64,000 nucleotides of DNA from Notolepis coatsorum (lineage: Eukaryota > Chordata > Actinopteri > Aulopiformes > Paralepididae): NCBI GenBank assembly GCA_963971535.1, contig OZ020594.1, positions 113,819,474 through 113,883,473 on the forward strand, read 5' to 3'. Within the stretch, counting starts at the first letter, position 1. Each line of letters begins with the position of its first letter. The position numbers and the translations under genes are program-made. The notes beneath the pieces are model-generated. The model saw nothing but the letters and a program-made list of their open reading frames with translations. It searched no databases and was not told the origin of the DNA. Positions 55,546 to 64,000 of this stretch are shown piece after piece.

Positions 55546-58500
55546 TCACAAAGTCATAGGGTCATGGTCATCATCGATTGTGTCTGGGAGTCGGGGCAGT
55601 TCTATGAGCCTCGCCACAGGACGGGTGTAAGTGCGCCCTTGGACGAGTACTTCAGCTGCTCGGACCTTGCCATCGGCACCGGTGATCACTTTGCTTACGC
55701 GGCCAGCCGGCCACATAGCTCTGGGTAGTGACTGGTCAATAATCATGACGACTGTTCCTTCCGTCAAATTGTCTCTCTCTTTTACCCACTTCTGGCGGGT
55801 CTGTAGAGACGGTAGGTAGTGCAGTAGGAAACTGCTCCAAAACTTGTCGGCTAATACTTGGCTGTACCTCCACATTCGTCGGCCGTTCGCTTCTTCAGGC
55901 CGGTACATTGTCTGGGGTAACGCGGGATCTAGCCGCCCCATCAGGAGGGTGTTGGGGGTGATTGGGTCGACATCTGCTACATCACTGGAGACGTAACCGA
56001 GGGGCTTTGAGTTCAATACTCCCTCAATCTCCGTGAGGACTGTCATTAGGACTTCTCCCGCCACAGTCTGGGCCCCAAGTACTGCGTACAGGGCTGTCTT
56101 TATAGAACGTACTTCTCGTTCCCAAGTTCCACCGAAGTGGGGTGCGTTTGGGGGGTTGAATTGGAAGTCAATCTGGGCTGGAGCGAGGTGGGTCTTAAGT
56201 TCTGGGCCCATAGCTTGGAAGCTCTCCCTCAGCTCTCTTTCTCCGCCTTTGAAGTTTGTCCCGTGATCGGACAATAATGTAGACGGTTTTCCTTTCCGTG
56301 ATGTGAATCTTCGGAAGGCCATAAGGAATGAGTCTGTGCTCATGGTCGGAAGGAGCTCGATATGTATCGCTCTGGTGGTCATGCATTTGAATACAATACC
56401 CCACCGCTTCTCGGTGCCTCTTCCTTTCTTTATGTGCAGCGGGCCAAAACAGTCCATGCCTGTTGAGTGGAATGGCTTGTCGCCGAGTCGGAGGCGACAT
56501 GGAGGTAGGTCAGCCATCCGTGGTATGCTGGGCTGCGCGCGCCACTTTCGGCAGTCTAGACAGGTTCGCTGGAAGCGTCGCACCGCCTCTCTTCCTTGAA
56601 GTATCCAGTAACGACGTCTGATCTCCGCGAAGACTCTCTCTGCTCCTGCGTGGTGTACATCCTCGTCGTATTTCTTTATAATCAGCTCTGTGACCTTGTG
56701 TCGGCTGTTCAATACGATCGGGTACTTAATGTCATCCGGTAAATTGGGGGCTCTCCGCAGTCGACCACCCACTCTGATGAGGGTATGTGTGTCACTCTCG
56801 GGGGCCAGATGAATCAATCTGCTGTCTGATGGGACGGGCTTTCCTCCCTGTAGACAGTCTAGTTCATCGGGGAACGAGTCTCTCTGGGCTCGTTGCAGTA
56901 GAAGCAGTTCTGCTTCCTCGTAGTCAGCTGCTGACATATCAGCGGGGGACTGAATCTCTGGGTGGTGCCGCAGGAATGTCCGTTGCTGCGCACTCTCTAT
57001 GGTAATGCAATCGTCTATGTTGGGGTCTGCGGAGACAACAGTTGTCAATCCACAGAACATAGGTTTCTTATTCTCAGCCTCCTCGTCACTTGCTTCCCTC
57101 GGGGTGGGCGTGGGCCAATCTCCTTCCGGGAGCTTGAGGAATGCTGGTCCGTCACTGTAGATGTTACGACGGGTTAAGTCATCTAGGGACATTCCCCGGG
57201 TGATGACATCAGCTGGGTTGTGTTTTGTATCAACATAGCGCCAGTTTGCTTCTCCGGTTAACTCTCCGGTTAACTCTTGAATCTCAGTGACTCTGACTCC
57301 CACGAAGACTTTGTATTTGCATGAATCCGATTTGATCCAGGCGAGTACTGTCGTGGAATCTGACCACAGGATTGTTCTATGCACCGGAATGGTGAGCTCA
57401 CGTTGGATGAGCGTGGCTAGATGCGCTCCTGCGAGGGCTGCGCAGAGCTCTAGACGTGGGATAGACTGTTGCTTGCGTGGGGCTATTCTCGAGCGGGCGA
57501 GGATGAATGCTGTGTAGATCTCTCCCCCCTCTTCTTGGGCCCGCAAGTAGGCTACTGATCCATAGGCGACCTCGGAGGCGTCACTGAAGACGTGTATATC
57601 CATTTTACATGTCTCTGGCCTCACCGTGGGTGGGAAGTAGCTTTGGCGTATATTAACGCCTGGGAGTGAGTGGAGTTCCATCTCCCACTCTCTCCAGGTG
57701 GATGCAAGGTGTGCGGGAATGGGGTCGTCCCAGCCCTGGTCCTTGTCCCACAATGCTCGTACAATCATCTTTGCCCTGGTGGTGTACGGTAGTATACATC
57801 CTAACGGGTCATATTGTCGGGCGAGTGTTCTGTACACACTCCGTCTGGTGGTCGGTATTGCCGTCGACCTTCCCTGCTCCGTGATCAGGGGTTTGTGTCT
57901 ATAGTGGAGCGAATCTGTTTTGAAGCGCCACACTAGTCCTAGTGTCATCTCTTGGGCTTCTCCTGGGATTGTGGCCATCCAGGTCTCGCTGCTCGCTGCC
58001 TTGTCCTCGGAGGAGAGGCTGCGCAGTACGTGCGGATCGCTGCTGGCCCACTGCCTGAGATCAAAGCCGCCTTTGATCAGAGAGGCGCGGAGTTTAAGTA
58101 GGAGAGCCTCGGCTTCTTCCTGGGTCGAAACGCTTTGTAGACAGTTATCTACGTAGAAGCTGTTCTTCACACTGTGTCGGACCTCTTCGTCCGCTGCTGG
58201 GTCCTCTGCGACATGTCTCTGTAGTGCAAATGTAGCACAGCATGGGCTGCATGTAGTTCCGAAAGGGAGGACTTCCCATTGGTAGATGGCTGGGTGCTCA
58301 TCTCCTGGCCTCTCTCTCCATAGGAACCGCAACAGGGGCTTGTCCTCCTCTACTAATCTCACCTGCAGGAACATCCCTTTGATATCCCCGCTGATAGCCA
58401 CCTTGTCCTGGCGGAAGCGGAGTAGTACGCCTAGTAGGGAGGGGCCGAGTGTAGGACCGGGCAATAGCTCTTTATTCAGATTTTGGGATCCGATCTGGTA

Positions 58501-61500
58501 GCTGCAGTTAAACACGATGCGGTCTTTGCCGTTGTGATGAACCTTGTGGTGGGGCACGTACCACGATTCAGTCGTCTGGTCGGCCTCTTTAATGTCAATC
58601 TTTGTGACGTGTCCCGCTGTGATGAGCTTCTCAATCTCAGCGCGGTATACACTTTCTTGGGCGGGGTCCTTGGCTAAGCGCCGCTCTGTGTTTAGTAGGT
58701 ACCGCTCTGTGGCGTCTTTCTTTGCGTGAAAGGTAGGCATCCCTTCCCGCCGCAGGAGTGGCGTGGCGTATCTCAACACGCCGCTGACTGGGACTCTCTT
58801 TGTTCCCGTCTCGAGGAGGTTAATGGCGTAGATGTCGTCTTTAGAGCGAATGTCTTTCTTTTCGTTCTTAAAGGGCATTTGTTCTAAGGTCCATAGCCTC
58901 TCTACATGCTGCAGGAGTGCGGTGTCTCCCTCTGTGACTCGGGAGTGGAGACAGCTAGTGGCTGTGGTTCGGTTGAGAGATTTGGCAAGTGGGCCTTGGA
59001 GAGTCCATCCTAGGCGGGTCTCGACTGCTGCAGGACAGCCTCTGGGTCCGGTATGAACCCGGTCTATCGGGACAATGAGGTCTGCATGGTCGGAGCCTAT
59101 CAACAGTGTCGGGGTAGCACCGTCTATGAGTGGGATCGGTAGCTTGCGTAGATGTACATATTTCTCCATCAGCTTGGCTACGGGGTATGTGTACCGCGAC
59201 AGTCCTATTTCTTGGCTGGTGAAAGCGTCTGTAATCCTGTACCGTCGCTCGGGCTGGCCGCTTGCTGCGATAGAGAATGAGACATTCTCGCCCTTTATCG
59301 TTTTCAAATCTCTTCTTATTGTCCGAATTGTCATTTGGTTTTCGCTCCCCCGCAGCCCTAGCTGGGCCGCAGCGGACGCGAGCAGAAGGGTCTTCTCTGA
59401 CCCGTCATCAAGGACGGCGTAAGTGTCCATGACTTTATTCTGGTAGCTCAATGTCACACGGACTACCTTTAAGAGCACTCTGGCTCCGCTGCTGCTGGCG
59501 GGGTCGATGTACATGACGCTTGCTTTGCTGCTTGATGGTGCGGGTGGAGGCCGCCGTCTGTTACTGTCGTGGAGTATGTCCAGATGGGCTCCATCGCACC
59601 GACTGCACTTTTTCTTTAAGCGGCATTCGGCTGCCATGTGTGATCGCGCACAGCGAAAACAGCGTCTGTTGGACTTTATCCATTGACTCGCTTCCTCCGC
59701 ATTCAGCTTGGGGAATGAGTCACATTGTGACAGCCAGTGTTCTTTCTCACAGTAGGGGCACACTATCTTCCACTTCTCCTTTCTTGAGGGGGTACTGTGG
59801 CTCCTACTGCTTGGCACTGACTCCGATTGGTGCATGACAGTCACCGATCTTCTTCCATCATTTAGTCTCCTGGTTCCTTCTCTGGAGCCAGGGGTGCTCC
59901 GTCCGAATGTATCTAGCCGTAAGCTGCTGACTTCTCTCGCCAGGAAGTCGGCTAGATCGAGGAGGTTCGGTTCGGGGCCATTAGGGTCTCGGTGGTCTCT
60001 CTGCCGCCTAAAGCGCTCCTGTCGGGCGGGCGGTAGCTTCTCCAAGATCCTCTCTACATTTGAGTTGGCGTATAGTTCATGCCTACCCTTTTCCCTCTGC
60101 GCTCCCAGCATCCCTACCAGGGACTGCACTCTGATGGACAGGTCGTCCAGTGCTCGATTGTCTGTTGCTGGGGGTAGGCGGTCGATGTGCCTGATCTCCT
60201 GGATCACGTAATCCCATATACGTCCATATCTCTGGTCCAACGCTACCAGCGCTGCGGTGTATGGGGTCGTGGAAGTGGCGTAGGCGAGCGCTATGTTGTG
60301 CGCGCGGGGTACCTTTAAATGCTTCAGTAGTATCGCGTATTTATGGCGTTCATCAATGACATCCACCAACATTGTCTCCAGACACATGCGGAGCTCTGTA
60401 TACTGGGCCCGGTTCTCCTGGGTGAAGTCTGGTACCATAGGTGTGCCAATGTATGACGCGGATTGTTGATACATCGGCGAGCGTTGGGGGAGAGGCCTCC
60501 TAGGCGAGTCTCCTCCTGCTCCTTGGCGTGGGCTGGTACCGGCTGTGTACCATGGCCCGCTGGTCCAGGTGCTGTTCCTCGGTGCGGGTCGTGCGTCGTG
60601 CTCACCCGTGAATAGCGTCGGGGGTCTGTAGCGCAGCTCCGCGGGGGTATAGCCTGGGCTGTACTGGACCTCCTGGTCCGGTAGAGTACTGTGCTGTCGT
60701 CGGGCGTGGTTCTCCTCCTCTTCCTCGTCGTCTTCCGTTAGGTCATCCAGGGCTTGTAGTCTCTGATTTAGCCTCTCCGCAGTGTATGCTGCTCCTTCCC
60801 GGTGGCTGGGTCTCGCTTGGACCGGTTGGGGAAGGGAGTCTGCGGGGGGTATAGACCTCGTCTGTTGGTCAAGTTCAGGGTCGCTTACTCGGCTAGGGGA
60901 TGCCGTCCTGGAGTGATGTCTAGACGAGTTCCTGGAGCCTCTGGTGGAGGGAGGGGGTGTTGTCCTTCTGATCAGCTGTTCTATTAGTTGCGCTTGTGCT
61001 CTGTCGCGCTCGGCTTCGCGCTTGGTGAGATCCGATTCTCTCTGGGCACCGGTGGCGGCGCGCTGGGCGTCGGCCCGGTCTCTTGCCATATTCTCTTCCA
61101 TCTGAATGCGTCTTATTTCCAGGCGTATGTGCTCTTCTTCGCTCCGTTGCTGTATCTGCAATCGATCGCGTTCACCCTGGAGTCTATCGCGTTCAGTAGA
61201 GGCTTTCAGGCTGACGAGGAATGCCTGCTGTAGTGTCCTCTCTGCCTCGCTGGGAGAAGACGGTTGTATAGGGGAGCCGTCCCTTGGGGTACTCCGTGCG
61301 GAGTCTTGGAGCTCTATCTCCACGGTGCTCTCCTCATCTTCTTCCGTGCCGAGTTCTCTCTCGGTAGTGTTGTCTTCCTCCCGGGACTCGTCGGGGACTA
61401 CTTCTTCGGTATTGGCGGGGTGTAAAGTCATGTCTGGTTCCCCCTGGTCCCCACCGTGAGCTTGGTCAGTTACATTAGAACCCATAGGGGCCTCTATGGT

Positions 61501-61701
61501 CGGGGTAGCCGGGTCGTTAGGGTTAGACATAATTTTACTTTCTAGTTTTACCGCGTTTACTGTTGGTAGAAGACTAGGTTGTTGACTGACAGCGTAAGCC
61601 TCTAGGTACTGAGGGAGCTGTCGTTTGCGCCGCAGGCGTTGTTGGTTAGGAGGATCGTTTCGTGGAGTGTTCATCATAGGCCATTTTAATATTAATAACA
61701 C
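55546..61701 (-). CDS. BEL/Pao Gag-Pol polyprotein, 2051 aa
   Basis: One frame covers the whole polyprotein, as is usual for BEL/Pao. Order (approximate residues): an acidic and then highly charged helical Gag region with ERDRLQ repeats (about 160-230), a DUF1759-type Gag segment (about 430-600), three CCHC/C2H2-like knuckles (CPYCEKEHWLSQC, CFRCARSHMAAEC, CSRCDGAHLDILH; about 650-715), an aspartic protease (VLDDGSEKTLL, about 764), reverse transcriptase with YVDN at the active site (about 1182), RNase H (FSDASEVAYG about 1375; DTKHNPADV about 1493), the integrase zinc-binding HHCC region (about 1685-1730), the integrase core (LSDHGTNF about 1813; PHFGGTWERE about 1857) and a DUF5641-type C-terminus. 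The start used is the first ATG of the frame; later Mets (for example near residue 8-9) are equally possible. There is no host function. Confidence 0.93.
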   Translation of the reverse strand: MLLILKWPMMNTPRNDPPNQQRLRRKRQLPQYLEAYAVSQQPSLLPTVNAVKLESKIMSNPNDPATPTIEAPMGSNVTDQAHGGDQGEPDMTLHPANTEEVVPDESREEDNTTERELGTEEDEESTVEIELQDSARSTPRDGSPIQPSSPSEAERTLQQAFLVSLKASTERDRLQGERDRLQIQQRSEEEHIRLEIRRIQMEENMARDRADAQRAATGAQRESDLTKREAERDRAQAQLIEQLIRRTTPPPSTRGSRNSSRHHSRTASPSRVSDPELDQQTRSIPPADSLPQPVQARPSHREGAAYTAERLNQRLQALDDLTEDDEEEEENHARRQHSTLPDQEVQYSPGYTPAELRYRPPTLFTGEHDARPAPRNSTWTSGPWYTAGTSPRQGAGGDSPRRPLPQRSPMYQQSASYIGTPMVPDFTQENRAQYTELRMCLETMLVDVIDERHKYAILLKHLKVPRAHNIALAYATSTTPYTAALVALDQRYGRIWDYVIQEIRHIDRLPPATDNRALDDLSIRVQSLVGMLGAQREKGRHELYANSNVERILEKLPPARQERFRRQRDHRDPNGPEPNLLDLADFLAREVSSLRLDTFGRSTPGSREGTRRLNDGRRSVTVMHQSESVPSSRSHSTPSRKEKWKIVCPYCEKEHWLSQCDSFPKLNAEEASQWIKSNRRCFRCARSHMAAECRLKKKCSRCDGAHLDILHDSNRRRPPPAPSSSKASVMYIDPASSSGARVLLKVVRVTLSYQNKVMDTYAVLDDGSEKTLLLASAAAQLGLRGSENQMTIRTIRRDLKTIKGENVSFSIAASGQPERRYRITDAFTSQEIGLSRYTYPVAKLMEKYVHLRKLPIPLIDGATPTLLIGSDHADLIVPIDRVHTGPRGCPAAVETRLGWTLQGPLAKSLNRTTATSCLHSRVTEGDTALLQHVERLWTLEQMPFKNEKKDIRSKDDIYAINLLETGTKRVPVSGVLRYATPLLRREGMPTFHAKKDATERYLLNTERRLAKDPAQESVYRAEIEKLITAGHVTKIDIKEADQTTESWYVPHHKVHHNGKDRIVFNCSYQIGSQNLNKELLPGPTLGPSLLGVLLRFRQDKVAISGDIKGMFLQVRLVEEDKPLLRFLWRERPGDEHPAIYQWEVLPFGTTCSPCCATFALQRHVAEDPAADEEVRHSVKNSFYVDNCLQSVSTQEEAEALLLKLRASLIKGGFDLRQWASSDPHVLRSLSSEDKAASSETWMATIPGEAQEMTLGLVWRFKTDSLHYRHKPLITEQGRSTAIPTTRRSVYRTLARQYDPLGCILPYTTRAKMIVRALWDKDQGWDDPIPAHLASTWREWEMELHSLPGVNIRQSYFPPTVRPETCKMDIHVFSDASEVAYGSVAYLRAQEEGGEIYTAFILARSRIAPRKQQSIPRLELCAALAGAHLATLIQRELTIPVHRTILWSDSTTVLAWIKSDSCKYKVFVGVRVTEIQELTGELTGEANWRYVDTKHNPADVITRGMSLDDLTRRNIYSDGPAFLKLPEGDWPTPTPREASDEEAENKKPMFCGLTTVVSADPNIDDCITIESAQQRTFLRHHPEIQSPADMSAADYEEAELLLLQRAQRDSFPDELDCLQGGKPVPSDSRLIHLAPESDTHTLIRVGGRLRRAPNLPDDIKYPIVLNSRHKVTELIIKKYDEDVHHAGAERVFAEIRRRYWILQGREAVRRFQRTCLDCRKWRAQPSIPRMADLPPCRLRLGDKPFHSTGMDCFGPLHIKKGRGTEKRWGIVFKCMTTRAIHIELLPTMSTDSFLMAFRRFTSRKGKPSTLLSDHGTNFKGGERELRESFQAMGPELKTHLAPAQIDFQFNPPNAPHFGGTWEREVRSIKTALYAVLGAQTVAGEVLMTVLTEIEGVLNSKPLGYVSSDVADVDPITPNTLLMGRLDPALPQTMYRPEEANGRRMWRYSQVLADKFWSSFLLHYLPSLQTRQKWVKERDNLTEGTVVMIIDQSLPRAMWPAGRVSKVITGADGKVRAAEVLVQGRTYTRPVARLIELPRLPDTIDDDHDPMTL

Positions 61702-61726
61702 TATATTAATATTACACTGATTACCA

Positions 61727-61743
61727 TCCGGCTCGAAGGACCA
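61727..61743 (-). other. Primer-binding site, tRNA-Tyr type
   Basis: The plus strand TCCGGCTCGAAGGACCA is identical to the 3' end of vertebrate tRNA-Tyr with CCA added, so the element strand is complementary over 17 nt. It sits 2 nt from the 5' LTR. Confidence 0.85.
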
Positions 61744-61745
61744 AT

Positions 61746-63153
61746 TGTAACTGAGGGGTACAATTCCCTGACTGTATGGTTAGATATGATACTTACTACC
61801 ACTACCTCTTGTACTTTAGACTCTGGCCACCCAGTACTAGGTATGAATATGTTGAACACTCCCACCTGATAAACGGATCCAACACAAATGTACCAAATCG
61901 AAAGTTTGAGTTTTAATACATAGCAAAAGGTATGTACAACGATCACTTAATTACATTTATGATTTGAAATAGTATGCACTTTTATGGCAAATGAGTATTC
62001 GTAGGTAGATCAATATCGAATGTCCAATCTCTGATTGCGCAGGAAGCAAATATACAACCTGGAATATTTAGGGAACAATAGCGATGATACTTGAATGATT
62101 ATATAGCTGGATACACTAGGGGAAGGTTCCGACTGCTTGTAGGACAGCTGGAGGGGGGGGGGGGGGGGTTAGAGAGTCACTGGCTGGATCCCGTCTGGCC
62201 GAGGGTATCTTGGGAGAGTCCACAGTTGTGCGACACGGTGCCCAACGATCCTCGATCCACAGATGAATGCAGTTGGACCCTCTGTGGCCGGCGTCCTCCG
62301 GTCCACGACGGAGAGATGTGAGGCGACCTCACTGTGCAGAGCGCCGTCTCACCTGTCGTCCTCTCCGGGGGGGGTATTTCCAACACACCGCAGTGTTGGC
62401 CTTTATCCATAGAATAATCAAAGTACTCTAAGCATAATCCAAGCCGGGGAAGGCTAGCCGTCGTCGGTAGAATAATCCAATATACAGGTCCACTCGCTCT
62501 TTGGCCTGGAGCTCCTCGGGTGCAGCTTCACGTGGGGTCAACCACCCTGGATAAGCGTCCAGCTGATGCCCGAAACGATGGGGGTGCTGATTACTATAGA
62601 ACTCTTACCGCACGAGGCACTATATATGAATAGACTATTATTAGCTTAATAGAATACGTCCAACTCGACGATATAGTGCCAAATATGACTATTCAAATAT
62701 TAATATACACGATGTCTCAATGCCGATACTGGGCCGAATTGGCCTTACTGCCCACACGTGGTTCGCGGGGAGGCTTTTGCGTCTGTCACTCTGTTGGAGG
62801 GTAAGGAACTGGACTAAAAGAAAGTTCTACTTTAATAGCGCAGTATATATACGCACTATGAACAAATAGTACCATTAGTGGTGCGGTAGACATATTCCTA
62901 CGCGGAACTAGGACTTGTCCATACATGTTGAGCGGTACGATTGAACTTGGTCTGAGGGGTATGGCGACCTGGCACCAAGGTCTCGTCCAATGGTAGAATG
63001 GAGACTATTATGGGATGTTCAGTAGACTAGAAGGGATATTCAATGCATATTGTACAAGGAATATACAAGAGATATCAGGGAATATACAAATACAATTAAA
63101 TATATATATATAAATAAATATATATATTCGGTTTAATCTGATCCTTCAGAACA
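61746..63153 (-). repeat. BEL/Pao 5' LTR
   Basis: 1408 bp, almost identical to 54040-55450. It has TG...CA ends. Transcription is expected to start here and run toward lower coordinates. Confidence 0.93.
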
Positions 63154-64000
63154 GGTAGCCTATATGCACCGAGAAGACATGATATTAATGTGCAGGTCGG
63201 CCTACATGCACTGAGCAGACATGATATTAATGTGCAGGTAGGCCTATATGCACCGAGAAGACATGATATTAATGTGCAGGTAGCCTATATGCACGAGAAG
63301 ACATGCTATTAATGTGCAGGTAGCCTATATGTACCGAGAAGACATGATATTAATGTGCAGGTAGCCTATATGCACCGAGAAGACATGATATTAATGTGCA
63401 GGTAGCCTATATGCACCGAGAAGACATGATATTAATGTGCAGGTAGCCTATATGCACCGAGAAGACATGATATTAATGTGCAGGTAGCCTATATGCACCG
63501 AGAAGACATGATATTAATGTGCAGGTAGCCTATATGCACCGAGAAGACATGATATTAATGTGCAGGTAGCCTATATGCACCGAGAAGACATGATATTAAT
63601 GTGCAGGTAGCCTATATGCACCGAGAAGACATGATATTAATGTGCAGGTAGCCTATATGCACCGAGAAGACATGATATTAATGTGCAGGTAGCCTATATG
63701 CACAGAGAAGACATGATATTAATGTGCAGGTAGCCTATATGCACAGTGAAGACATGATATTAATGTGCAGGTAGCCTATATGCACGAGAAGACATGATAT
63801 TAATGTGCAGGTAGCCTATATGCACAGAGAAGACATGATATTAATGTGCAGGTCGGCCTATATGCACAGAGAAGACATGATATTAATGTGCAGGTAGGCC
63901 TATATGCACCGAGAAGACATGATATTAATGTGCAGGTAGCCCATATGCACCGAGAAGACATGATATTAATGTGCAGGTAGCCTATATGTACCGAGAAGAC
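63154..64000 (+). repeat. 41-bp satellite, continuation beyond the BEL/Pao insertion
   Basis: About 20 units; the array leaves the window. The first ~590 bp repeats, variant for variant, the order found at about 53260-53850 (GGCCTACATGCACTGAGCAG, then GGTAGGCC, then GACATGCTATT, then GTACCG). Confidence 0.95.

Larger units (their letters stand above)
54040..63153 (-). mobile_element. BEL/Pao LTR retrotransposon, looks whole
   Basis: It is 9114 bp, with LTRs of 1411 and 1408 bp that differ by only a few bases plus G-run length (roughly 0.3%), so it is a young insertion. The 5-bp TSD GGTAG lies at 54035-54039 and 63154-63158, inside the satellite. The single long polyprotein frame is uninterrupted. 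A tRNA-Tyr-type primer-binding site and a purine-rich tract are in the expected places. No envelope-like frame is seen. Confidence 0.95.

Overview
The window looks like transposon-dense DNA from a teleost fish. This is inferred from its contents: many hAT elements and MITEs with 8-bp target-site duplications (TSDs), piggyBac-like TTAA elements, PIF/Harbinger elements, CR1/L2/Rex-type and L1/Tx1-type LINEs, a tRNA-derived SINE, BEL/Pao LTR elements, and a TGEKPY-linker zinc-finger exon of the kind amplified in fish. No species is assigned. The only convincing host coding sequence is the 14-finger C2H2 exon at 38.1-39.4 kb. A weaker host-like fragment lies at 47.2-47.9 kb (minus strand), and a hAT/ZMYM1-like fragment at 2.3-3.4 kb.

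Layout. 1-1949 is the 3' end of a BEL/Pao element cut by the window edge. 2.1-3.4 kb holds a truncated TTF-finger/DUF4371-type (hAT-derived) reading frame preceded by a duplicated splice acceptor. 4.1-6.05 kb and 18.25-21.66 kb are two direct copies of one compound block (SINE + foldback + piggyBac end). 7.8-9.6 kb is a hAT. 9.78-17.93 kb is an outer hAT filled with further hATs, LINE tails and a solo BEL LTR (15124-16453). 21.1-24.1 kb holds two piggyBac-like elements back to back. 25.6-26.75 kb is a LINE 3' half, followed by a hAT and a piggyBac end. 28.55-30.42 kb is a piggyBac-like element with a hAT inside. 31-34.3 kb holds minisatellites and a hAT that splits a 23-bp array. 34.6-38.1 kb is an L1/Tx1 LINE split by a hAT. 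The zinc-finger exon follows at once.

40-44.4 kb holds Harbinger-type and other terminal-inverted-repeat (TIR) elements. 44.4-45.45 kb is a GGCCTGTA minisatellite, itself invaded by a TE at 45.46-47.01 kb. 47.99-48.9 kb is a Harbinger element with a decayed HARBI1-like transposase. Its coding sequence runs straight into a 41-bp satellite (48843-54039, resuming at 63154 and leaving the window). A BEL/Pao element that looks whole (54040-63153, minus strand, nearly identical 1.4-kb LTRs, 5-bp TSD GGTAG) sits inside that satellite.

The most notable result is the apparent birth of a satellite array from the conserved FHSINVQ segment of a Harbinger transposase, with later higher-order amplification and a recent BEL/Pao insertion. 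A second theme is that three unrelated tandem arrays (23 bp, about 12 bp and 41 bp) are each interrupted by a transposable element. All family calls come from motifs, termini and TSDs read in the sequence; no database search was run.
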